64,000 bases of DNA from Rallus limicola (Eukaryota; Chordata; Aves; Gruiformes; Rallidae), in NCBI GenBank assembly GCA_022605955.1, contig JAKCOZ010000012.1, positions 21,113,015 to 21,177,014 on the forward strand, in the 5' to 3' direction. Positions 50,001 to 61,318 of the stretch are shown here, piece after piece; position 1 is the first letter of the stretch, and each line of letters opens with the position of its first letter. The notes under the pieces were generated by a model. The model searched no databases, was not told the origin of the DNA, and worked only from the letters and a program-made list of their open reading frames with translations. The position numbers were made by a program, and so were the translations under genes.

Positions 50001-53000
50001 AATAGGTGGCTTGAACTAAAAAGCTTTCCAACACTCAAGCATAATGACCCAAATACTATTTTACACCTTTGCAGTGATGACCAGTCTTCAATTTTCACAT
50101 CTTCCTGGGGCATTTTTCAGTCATTTTCTCACCATATTTGTTAGTCCACTGGTGGAAATATTCTTAACAATTATGATTTATTTGTTTTTTAATAGAGTAA
50201 TGTATTTATCTTTGTCCTCTGGTTACTGATTCTTGTAGAATAGTTTCAATTTTCTGGCTTTATTCTATACTGGGGAGTGTGGAAGTGGATTATGAGCTGT
50301 GTAAGAATGTACGCTGACATTTGCTGCCATATTACACGGCTGTGTTCTGTCAGTGTAATGTGTTTTGGACAGAAGTCTTTGCAAATTGGTTATTTAATCT
50401 TAAAGCAGATATTAATGCATATTTTATATGCCCCGAGTGTTTGAAAGGCATCTCTATAGACAAATATGGTAATACCAAACCTGCAGTGCAAAAGGTCTCT
50501 GACTTTGCTGTCTCTGTCCTAGACTGATATAAACATCATCTTCCATTGACATTTCTCCAGTGATGCTAGACCTTATTGTTTGCTTTTCCATATCTCATGC
50601 TTTTATCTGTCTTCTCTTGTATTCTTGACATGAATTTATGTTAACTACACATTTGTTCCTCATTTATTATCATTTATCACTGTAAAGTTTGTTCTTTTTT
50701 CAGAGAGAACAGACTACTGAACTTTTCAGTTTTGAAATAAAACATAGATTCCAAGATGATCAGATGTTATCTAATATAAAACTTTGTTTAAAGAATTTGG
50801 GAAGCTTGACATGAAAACAAAAATTGTTAACTACCTTGATAATTTGGAACCATTAAGCAGTAGGTACCTAATCATTTTTTGGTGTTGTAGTCAAAGCAAA
50901 TTATCATAGCTGTGGAAAGCAGATACAGTAGCACTTGTTTACATTTTGGAAGTAGGCATTCCACACATCTGGTTATATCTAACCCCCTCCAGCATGCATC
51001 AAAAGTAATATTCATCACTCTTCTATAAAAGGCCTAAAATGACTTAATCAGCTGAAGTTTCTCTGGTTTAACTGCTTGCTCCTGTTATAGACAAGGAGAG
51101 GCTGTCTGTTGCCGCATGGTAACATTGGGTGTCTTCGTTAAATAGATACTGAACTTTCCTTTTCACTGCATCTCTTACATCCTATCACCTTCTTGCTCCC
51201 TCCTGACTCTCAATAAATAAAGCTCAGACCAGACAAAGCTGATAAGTTGCAGCCAGGCAGAGAGGGATGGAAGCTGTCTTTGGAGTCATGAACTGGGCCT
51301 TCCGCTGATGTGACAGCCTTGAAGACAGTCAGACGTAAGAAGAGATCAAATGCTGAGCTTTGGAGGCCTCTGCTTCACGAATGCACAAAACAACAGTGCT
51401 GATACACTACCTGGAGTAAAAGCCAAGTCAACAATAAAAAGATGAAGCAAGTATTAAGGAGGGGAGAGATTGATGGACACAACAGTAGCTTATCTTACAT
51501 GTATATTTAATGCTGGTTGAAAGTGCATGGAAACTAATGAATTGCAGGCGTATGTATGTTGTGTGCCCAGTAAAACTGAATGCTTTAAATTATGCAGGAC
51601 ATGTCATCTTATTGCCAAATATTTAACATCATTCCTGCAGAAGAGAGACAGCTCAGGGGATCCTTATTTAAATATTAGCGATCAAATCCTTTTCTCATCA
51701 TGGCAAGTTCCTTTGCATAATTTCTGGCTGCCACATCTAGAGCTTGCAAACAAACTAATTTGGAATGAGGTGGCCTGGTGTTCTTTCACAAAACTTGGTG
51801 CTTCAATAACAATTTGTGCAGTACCATAACTAAGTGAGTAAAAATAGGTCTGTCTGGATCACCATTTGCTGATTATAATTGTTGTCTTCGTCTGTATGTT
51901 TTGCAGTGATTTATGATTATTTCTTGTCCTGGGATTGAGAAAGAATATCTTTGCTTCAGAAAATTACCCATTCTAACTCAAAAAGAAAAATGTTGGAAAT
52001 GCAAATATTTTCCACAAGATGAAAGTCACCCAGAGCTCCCCATAGCTCTTCTGAAAGTAATGCTTTCGGCGCAAACTGGCTGATCCGTCTAATGGGTATA
52101 AATTGTTCCTGCCTGAAATGAATTTTATTTCAAATTCCGTATCTTTCAAAATTTATGGTTACTAGTCTGCATATTTTTTTTCTTCTGTGAAATGCACAGG
52201 GAGCTAATCCAGTGCATTGCACCCTCATAAGAGTTATTAGTTATTTTAGTCTTATTCTGGCCTCATTTTGATGACCAAAGAGGTAGTACACTGTGCTGAC
52301 CTCTCTGTGTTTTTCCCAACTGAGTGCATTTGGGTGCTGATAGCTTAATAAGCATGGGGAAGGAAAGAAAGGATAAAGAATAGCAATGAAAACCTTAGGC
52401 AGACAGCAGCTTTGATAGTAGCAGATGAAGTTTCAATGGGAATTACAAATGAGGAGATAGAGCGGAATCTGTAATAAAGATCCACAGCGCGGTACAAGTA
52501 ACTGAACTTCCACCTACATATTTCAAACTTATTTCCAGAGTGCTTGAAATTCCATAATGTTAATGCCGATCGTTAGTATGAGGGAACATTAAGGGAAGGA
52601 AGACGTGTCTTGCTATATTGTGTGAACACAAAATTTGAAAGAATTTGAGAGCGTGATGGGAAGCTTTAGGAACTAATGAGAAGGCACTAATTAGCCTCCT
52701 CTATAAAGTCTGCTACGTGTTTGATGTACGACTGCTAAGTTTGAATTCCAAAATTAAAACACCACAAAATTTTAATATGTTGTTATGTCATTTTGTTAAA
52801 ATTTAGACTAGGAAGAACTGATATTACAATGGGAATGCATTAGAGGAGTATTAGAGGAGTTTTACATATCTTGCAGACTTTTAAACCTGTACGTTCTGGG
52901 GAGGAAATAAAAGCATACACAAAAAAAGCAGTTCAAGTTCCAATAACATTATTTGAGATAAATCTGCATCTGAAATAATAAAATCCACACTCTCGTATCT

Positions 53001-53289
53001 GCTCCAGTTTGCTTTAGTAGAGAGCTAAAAAAGCATAAACTGATAGTTTATGGACTTCATGTTGGTTGCTGAAACGGCATTATAGAGAATATAACACTGT
53101 ATATTGTACTGAGCATTATATAATGTTTAGAGAATATGCCATTAAGACAAATATAGATCAAGCTTTTCCCAGGATATAGCCTTCTGGATCTTCTGGATCC
53201 TGACCATTCTGCTTCAGAGATTACTGGAGCTGGTGACAGCAACAGTAACCTGATGCCCACTGTGTCTGTCCATCATTAATTTGCATAAA
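44012..53289. other. AT-rich unique noncoding sequence with some denser patches
   Basis: No gene is supported. Patches noted: a plus frame at about 45610-45889 with a somewhat protein-like start; a plus frame at 51527-51829 that overlaps a possible conserved block (51640-51800); and a block at 52440-52760. The minus frame 46429-46839 (136 codons) has no recognisable domain and no good splice context. A tandem ATTAGAGGAGT duplicate lies at 52839-52860. Confidence 0.5.
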
Positions 53290-53321
53290 TTTTTTTTTTT
53301 TTTTTGGTTGGGTTTTTTAAA
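53290..53321. repeat. Poly-T run (16 nt) with GGTTGGG tail
   Basis: Sixteen T residues are followed by GGTTGGG and a second T-run, another instance of the T-run/GGG motif. Confidence 0.85.
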
Positions 53322-54991
53322 AAGTTATTTTGACCTTCTAATCATTAAGTAATTCACTGACACTTTAAAATTAAAAATTATTCCCATTTTCCTTTCTATT
53401 TTTAATTTCAAGCCTGGTGTTACATTGTTTTCCTTACCTGGCATTTCTGTCCTTTGCTTGATTCCTCGCTTGTTTTGTTTTCTGAAGGGCGAATATATAT
53501 AAATGAAATGTTCTCTTTCAGCTTTGAAGAAATTGGCTTTGGGTCAGTGACTAGACCTCTTCTCCCTCTTCTTTCATTTCTCCCATTTTGTCGTTCCCAA
53601 TATACACCTGACATTTTACCCCTTCTTGTCTGCTTTCTGTACCTCATTCTTCATGGCTGTTTTTCCTTGCTCTCATTATTTCCCATTCTTTGTTTTGGTC
53701 TTTCATTTTTTTCCTTTTCATCCTGTTCATTTTGAAAACTTTACTCTTGCCCTGCCATAATTCCACACTTGGTTCACTTCATCTTTGATAAGAAGAATGA
53801 ATCCTGTTAAATCTCATTTGCCAGCACATTGGCTCTAATTTGCTATAGAAGCAGTGACTGCTGTGGTTTTCCCTAGAACTTTCCTCTTTTATCCATCTCC
53901 TTGGCCACGTTTCCAGTCCTGCATGTTAAAGGCTGATGTTTGCACAAAAGCCTAGTGAATGAGATGGAGCTTGTCACCCAGCTCCTCTTCACATGTGAGT
54001 GATGAAGCCCCAGATAACTAATTTACTGAATGTGTAAAAATCTGAAAAATTGTGATTTGAGATGGAGCCTTACCTACCACTAGACATGCCAGATTTACTT
54101 GAGATTTATTAAAATTCTAGCTGTCAGGGGCCATCTCTGATAAAGCTGCACAGGAAGCTGTCTGAGATCCAGCAGAAAGGCTTAAAAACGGAGAAATAAG
54201 AAACTTCTTTTAAAAGGACTTTTTCTTGTCCCCCATTCAATTGAACACTTGATCCATTCAAATTGGATGACTTTGGATCTGCAGGTTGCGATGACAATAT
54301 GACACCAATGGCCGTCCTCTAGTAGAAATAGCAGAGATAAAGTTTCTGATGGTTTTCACATATTTCTTAATCTAAACTGAAGCACATCCAGTGATCTTTG
54401 GAATACTTTATCATTCTTTCTTCAGGGACAGAAAGTATTACCGGATGAAGCCTGAGCTCCCACTGTGCAATAGAATAGCTTTGACTTACTGGTAATGAGA
54501 GTAGAATTAAGCCCATTCTACCTAGTGGGTGTGAAATTAGCTCATTTGGTGTGACACTATTGCATTTTCTGGAGAGCGTAAGAAAAAATCCAGTTGGGAG
54601 GGAATATGAAGATAGAAATGGTCAATAGAAAGTTTCTTGAAACAAATAAATTTGATTTCTCTTTGAAAAATGCCTGGCTTGTGGCAATACTGACTGAAGT
54701 ACCACACAGTGCGTGGCCTTTAACTTGAAACTGAGCAGTTAATTGGATATAATGTGCTGTTGATAGAAGATAGAAAACTGAATATGGATGGAGATTCTTC
54801 ATTTTAATCACCAGACATCTTCCTTCCACTCTTACCTTTAATAGATTAATGCTTTAACTCTTTCAACACTATGCAGCACCTCTCCTTTCACTTTCCATGG
54901 TCTGTGTGGAATTAGATAAGATAATTTCAGTAATTCTATGTTGGATACTTAATTTACATGGTAAGTGAATAAAGGTGATAAAACTGACCTG

Positions 54992-55009
54992 AAACAAACA
55001 AACAAACAA
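54992..55009. repeat. (AAAC)n microsatellite
   Basis: About four and a half AAAC units on the plus strand. Confidence 0.85.
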
Positions 55010-55601
55010 GCAGATTGCAAAGAATCTCAATTTTATAAAGAGATTAAGCCATAGTGAGATTTTCATTTAAGGATGTTTCCACTCCATTTTCCCCTAAAAT
55101 ATCATATTTTTCTACATCTTTATCCTGCTGCAGTGGCAAAGATCATGCTAAGGACAAACAACATGTTGTCTTTGTAGCAGATTTGCTTGTTAACTCAGAA
55201 ATAAGCAACGTCAAATAGGAGAAAAATCTCTGTAGAAGTCTTGAGCAGCATATAAATTAACCCATATATAACTATAGTGTTGCAGAAGCTCTGCGAAAGA
55301 GCTGCTGGTGCTGTCTGAGTTGCCTAACCACAAGGAGATATTCCTATCAGAAAGGGAACAGATAAGGTATTTGTATTTGTAGAAATCTAGCATGGCCAAA
55401 CAGCACTTCCTTCAAAGGGTGCAAGACTTTCTTCCTCTTTGGTTTCTGCTCTCCATATGATAAATTGTGCATGTGGCTTTCACAATCATTATGTGTACGC
55501 CTAAATGTGTGTTATTTTAATTTAACTTTTGAGCTCTTAATCTTTCAGTTACGGTGAGGTCATTTTCAAGTTTTCTTCTCCTTTGCAGAGTGTAGAAGTA
55601 C

Positions 55602-55618
55602 TTTTTTTTTTTTTTTTT
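55602..55618. repeat. Poly-T run (17 nt)
   Basis: Homopolymer run on the plus strand; no retroposed body is recognised beside it. Confidence 0.9.
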
Positions 55619-55920
55619 CTGATGAAAGTTGAGATCCTCTCCTGTAAATCTATTAGGAAGATGAACCCTTGAAAGAAATAAAAGGAATGGAAGTTCTTGG
55701 GAAAAAACCAACAAAGATGTGTTTTCTAGAAAGACTTCTTTCGTGCCCCCATTTCTTTTGTCACCAGATCAGTTGTCAGAAAGAAGAGTCCTGTATATCA
55801 GGACTGAAGTGCATTGCTAACATAAGGGAAGATTTGTGAGTTGCCCTCTTTTTGTTGTTATTCAGGGTCTTGGGTGAGGATGATGAATGCTAATGGGCTT
55901 CTGACTGCCTGTGTTTTCAG

Positions 55921-55991
55921 TGCTGGTGGATGCAGGGCTAACCACAGAAGCTCATCTGCAGCAGGAGACCACCAAGAGGTCCCCTTAAAAT
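55921..55991 (+). other. Exon-like 71-nt segment
   Basis: Preceded by GCCTGTGTTTTCAG and followed by AAAAT/GTAAGG. One frame is open across the segment (an ANHRSSSAAGDHQEVPLK stretch), but the opposite strand is open too and the peptide is low in information. It may be a lncRNA exon, a decoy or nothing. Confidence 0.15.
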
Positions 55992-58900
55992 GTAAGGCGT
56001 TGGGACTCAAAAGATTTGCAGAATAGGAAGGAAGGGGAACCTCCCCCCACACTTTTCTGAACAATTCCAGGTTTTCTCATGTCTGACGCATGCTCTGCTG
56101 TTCTCCTATGTGCTCAAGTATTTTAAATCAAGGCACTGTAGATGGTTCAATGGATCAATCTTGTGTTTAAGTGCAAGCAAATGATCTGCTCCTTGAGAGA
56201 GAATGGAAGTCATTAGAATAAGCAAGACTGGTCCCCACTTGGACTGAAGAATAAAAAGAAATGTGCAAGTGGATTGGTATCCATGGGTTTTTTTTGGTTG
56301 TGTTCTGACATTCTGTCATGACTCAAATAATTTTCTGAACAGGTATTTCTACCTTTTGGGCAAATAAGTATCTATTCCTCAACCTGTCATATTTGGTTTT
56401 GAAATTATATATTATTGTTGCCTTGCCTGGGAGTATGAGCAGGAGAAGATATTAAATTCTATTTAATTATGTGCATACATACATATTGCATATTCCACCC
56501 CAAACCTGGGCATGTATCAGCCATCAGAAAAGGCAGGAATATCCGTTTATCACAGACAGCACTGAGGCAAAAGTGCCTGTTAAATTCAATGAGTTGCTTT
56601 TCACTTATTTTAAAGAGTGTACTGTGGCCCTGCTTTTCTTTGAACTCAAGTACTGCTTCACTGTGCTTGTATTCCCTCATTACACCAGTGGTCTCACTTT
56701 TGCTTTCTGGACACTGCTTAACACAGTGAGATTTCTGGGACCGGAGACCATGACTTGCACACTGCATTCCCCTTTTTGCTAGAGAAGCTTCAGTAACCTT
56801 TTTCCTAGAAAGATATCAGAAACCCAAAATACTGTACTGAATTTCTTTTGACTGTATATTGAGCATTCAGGTAATAAACCAATTATTTTGTGTTTAGAAA
56901 AGAACCCTCAAAAAATCCAACCCACAAGGTACTGTTAAGTAGAAACGCCACAGGTGTCAGATGGCCTGTGCACTTTCATGTAAGCAAGATGTTCTACCAA
57001 GGACACATGGAGTGAAGGACTCCATGATGTTTTGGGGCATGTTGCTAAGGAAACCTGTCTTTGATGAAATGTGCTGATGACAGCTGGCTTTGGAGAATTT
57101 GTCTTGTTGCTTTACCAGCACTGCCAAAAGGGGAACAGAAGCCCTAAGTAGCAGTTTTAAAATTTTTATATTTCTTTGTAATGTAAGCAAAGGAAGAAAT
57201 CTAAAGAAAATCTTCTTGTAGAAGAACTGAAAGGAGAACAAGGGGAAATAATTCAGTTTTGGGAGGTGTGTGTCACACAATCCCTGTATGCTCAGAAATC
57301 TGTTCTGAGTTAAAAAAAATAAAAAGAAATGTTGAATTTTGAGATAAAAATGCTTGTAGGATTTAATCTGACCTTCTGCTCACCTCAAGATTAAATGTTT
57401 GCTTCAGTCTTAATTTGTAAAGAATATTTCCCTGAGCTCTTGTTTTTTCATGTTGAGAGCACTGCTTGCAATGTGTAAGTGCATAAACATGAAGAACACC
57501 ATTGAAACTCAATGAATTCCAGCAGAGTTTTCCATGTGTAGATTAGAAACATAAAGAATCTACTAAAAATTCTGTAAGGTCTCCAAAGACCAATAATAGA
57601 AGATGTGCAAAATGGATTTTTGAAGGCAAAGTACCTTCAGTCACACAGCATCTTGTAGCTCTTCTCATTCTATTGTGGCATACTTGAGAGATAAAGTCTT
57701 GGCCAGCATAGTTGGGGTTGAAATGGCCAAGGAGTGTGCAGCAGTTGGATTCTTTACCTCTGAAATAGAAACTGTAGGGATTTTTGAGGCAGCATAACTT
57801 CAAACCACAGCAAAGACATTTTATTATAGTACATCTGTGAACAGGATGTTTAATGTTTGACATGTTTATTAAAAAAACTGAACACAGCACATTATCCATC
57901 TGCTGTGATTACTGTATAGGTAGGCAGTTGGGACTTTGAATGTAAAAATCTATGGCTTCTATGCAGCCCATCACTGCTGCCTCCAAAAAGTCTCAGTAAT
58001 ATATCTTCACAGTGATTCTTCTACTGTACTTCAAGGCGTCGTTGGCTTTTCCCTCCTTCCTAATTAGAAGAAACCATTTGACATCTTGGCTTGAAACTGT
58101 TTGATAAAGTCTCTTGTGTCTATCAAATTTGCTGTGTGCTTTGGAATATAAATTATCACAAAGATCAGTAGTTTGTGAGCTCATTTATGCAGCAAAACTG
58201 TGGCTGGCTTTCAGGATTAAGAGTGGATTTTAGCTGATGACAGTTTTGTCTTCTGGTTCAGCCAACCTCTTTTCCTGTTGGTGATCTTCAAGATTGAGCT
58301 CTTTTCATTTCTACAAGTATTAAATACCAGAGTGGAAGTGCTCAATAGAGCACTTACCTTAGCCTGCCCAATGTTGGTTCCACAGATTGCGGTAAGGAAC
58401 TGAACTCCATCACCTGCGCTGCCCTGCTTTATTCTGTCATACCAGATGTTTTCTCTTGGTTCTCTATCGTCAGAATTTTATTATAAAGCACAGCACAGAA
58501 CTGGAAATGTTCCACCTCAAGGGTATTTTCTATTGTTTAGGCTTTGCTTGAATTAAATACTGTATTTTTAGTCTCATAATGTGCACTAAAGCTGCTTGTT
58601 GAAATAGTAGACCTAACATTGCTCAGTCCCTTCATAATTGTCTTAACTCCCATTGCATCCTACTGGTGTTAGGCAATATCAAACATTCAAGTGAAAAACA
58701 TCCAAAATCCTCAGCTTTTATGTAGCTAAAGCAGAAGTAAAAGGTAAAAGCTGCAAGAAGATTAATGAGATTACTTATTTAGTAGTCCAGAACGCAAAGA
58801 GTATTCCTCAGACTACCATCCATCATTTCTGTTGCCTCAGGCAAAGAGGATGCTTCAGGCTTGCTTCTAATTTTACTGCGTATATTCAGTTTCCTCTGTA

Positions 58901-60892
58901 GCTTAAGATCATTACTTGTTTCATTAATTCATTGTGACTAAAAAGTAAAAATCATAAAATATTCAAACTTTGTTTTCAGCTGTGGGGTTGCATCTCATAG
59001 CAGTTGAACTGTCATTCAGATCATTTTTTCTGGGCTTTTTTAGTCTTCTTCAGATGCAACCATGAAGAAAGAAGACAGTATTTTCTTCTAATTTGTATCT
59101 GCAACTTTTTGATTATCTTCAAATGCTGTTACTTTTTCTTTGATCTTCCCTAGAGAAAAATGTTTTCCTATGACTTTTTTTTATCCATATTTATTTATTC
59201 TTCTCTTTCCTGTACTTAAATTCTATAACAGGTTAATATGTTGAAGAAAGCAAGGTTAGATTAAATTATAGTAGCCCCATCCTGGTGTTCTGTAGCAATC
59301 TTAACTTTCTCTTTCTCTTGGTTACACAGCAGTAAATTAGATCCTTTTTGTCACAACAAATTATGCAGGTGAGATCCCAAAATCAAGTGTTGAGTGCTTG
59401 CAGTGAGCTTGGTGGGGAAATGCATGAGAATCAAGTAGGGGGTTGTGTGTAAATCAGACTTACATGTTTTTCATTTCAAACATAAGCCACAGCACTTCTA
59501 CAACTGTGTAATGGAATCAAATAGTGATTATTTGCTCTGTGTTGCTGGTGTTGTTGGGGTTTTTTATTCTTACACTAAAGAAGTTCCACATATAAACGTA
59601 GTCAGGGTTTAATGATTTTTCTCCCTTAGTTGCTGCAATGCTCAGCTTTATTAAAATATTTCATCAAACTCAAGAAACCTTTATTAAAGCAGAATCTTCA
59701 TTTTTCAGAGAACTTTAACAAGTGTCTTTCCCCTGAAAATACGGAAGGGAGTTCATTATATTGTTCTAATACAAGAACAAATATGATCTGCTTAAATGGG
59801 CAAAAAACAATGTATCTTTATAAGCAAACTAATATAAAGCATTCATAGATTCTGTAAATTGAGTTTGAACTGAAAATTATATTGGTAAGGAGTCATGTTA
59901 GAAAATGTGAAGAAATGAAACAAGTTCCATCTACTGAGCTGCCTAAATATTTACTTACTGTACTTCAAAGAAGCTCTTTTGTTAGAAATTATGATGGAAT
60001 TCTTTTCAGTGCAATCTCCCGAGGGTCTTAACAGTAAAATTAGAGTCTTCCTCAATTTAATGAATTACAGAAAGTGGTCCGTTTTGTCTATGGAACTCTA
60101 ATGCCTGTTTCTGTAAAAGTAGATGAAAATAGGGATCTGGTGAAAGTAAGCTGAATGATACTATTAAAGAGGGAAAAGCTAGCTTGGAAAACCTCCTTTC
60201 AGATATTCAATCAAGCTTTTTAGTTGGTGGTTCTAATATGATTGTACAGAATTTATTTCTCTTTGTATAATATTTAAGAGGTCCATCTAATGCTCTTGAT
60301 AACATAAGAATGGTAATTCAATGAATTCTTAGTAGAATTTAAAGATCCATTTGATAGATACTTATCTTCCTACAAGCCTTCCTTTCTGCTCCTTCAGCAT
60401 GTGGAACGAAACATTTTAATAGTAGCTAAGGTCATTGGCTCCGAAGAGAGGACTTAACTGTATTTAAAATTCATTTGAGCCTCATACAGTTAAAAATTTG
60501 TCTAGAATATTTGTGAAATGGTTTTTGTATCATATATGAAGTGAATTGGTAAATTAGCATGTCATAAAACTGCCTAGCTTCAGAAAGCACTCACTTCCAT
60601 TTGGTGCATTCACAAATAAGTTAGATCACTTGGACTTATATTTGGACAACTCGCATGCTATGGTGTATAAATTAGCATATGTCTTTATATATGCTTATAC
60701 AGTTATATGGATGACTGTTGCATTTGTTGCAGTTTGCAATTTATCCTCCCACTGTCTTAGGGGGACATTTTGTGGAACTGGTAGATTCTTTCAAAATGGT
60801 CCCTGAATCTAATTTTACATGACAGTAACATTTTTTCATTATATTGTCTTTCCCTACATCCAAGTCTCTACAACTGATTTGCAAATGAAACA

Positions 60893-60975
60893 CTATTATC
60901 TCATTTTCCGGACAGTGAAGCTAAGGAACTATAAAGGGTTGGTGAGAGATCACAAAGTGGGTGGGTGGGTGGCAT
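60893..60975 (+). repeat. Possible MIR-type SINE relic with (GTGG)n
   Basis: ATTATCTCATTTTCCGGACA, then GTGAAGCTAAGGAACTATAA, then GGTTGGTGAGAGATCACAAA follows the order of the MIR core (CCATTTTACAGATGAGGAAA, CTGAGGC, GAGGTTAAGTGACTTGCC, GGTCACACAG). Where the consensus has its AGTAAGTGGCAG tail, this copy has a small expansion of GTGG at 60957-60972. Confidence 0.45.
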
Positions 60976-61284
60976 AGTTGGCATATGTCATGCTCTTGAT
61001 ATATATTATTCTGTTCCATCCATTAGACATACTCTTTTTAAAAACTCACTCTGCTGACAGAAATGCAAAGTTAGTGATGCAGTAGCATTATATCACAAAA
61101 AGCTAATGTCTTAGGTGGAGGAGGATGCTTTTATAACTAAAATAACATAGGCACTGCATATGCAATATGTTATTAATAGTCTTAGGTACAATTTAACTTC
61201 TCCTTTAGCAAGGACAAAATTTTCAGTTTTTCTCTAGTTCTGTGCAACCTTAATAAATTTTAGACGCTACCTTTACTAGTCCAG

Positions 61285-61318
61285 CATTATTTACATTATC
61301 TCATTATTTACATTACCT
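61285..61318. repeat. 17-bp tandem duplication
   Basis: CATTATTTACATTATCT is followed directly by CATTATTTACATTACCT, with one mismatch. Confidence 0.85.

Larger units (their letters stand above)
53322..60889. other. AT-rich unique sequence, partly pyrimidine-rich
   Basis: No gene is supported. From about 53450 to 53760 the plus strand is pyrimidine-rich, giving a K/R/E-rich minus frame (53420-53647) that is likely compositional. Within it, a 44-nt minus segment (53438-53481) has acceptor- and donor-like edges. Both strands are open at 56459-56782 without a domain. A minus frame at 57993-58184 is mildly protein-like. Simple repeats are listed separately. Confidence 0.5.

Noticed and set aside
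53420..53735. K/R-rich minus frame and its F/L-rich plus counterpart
   Set aside because: Direct consequence of a pyrimidine-rich plus strand; no protein features.
56459..56782. Overlapping open frames on both strands
   Set aside because: Both are open over 300 nt but neither has a domain. Double-strand openness is compositional.
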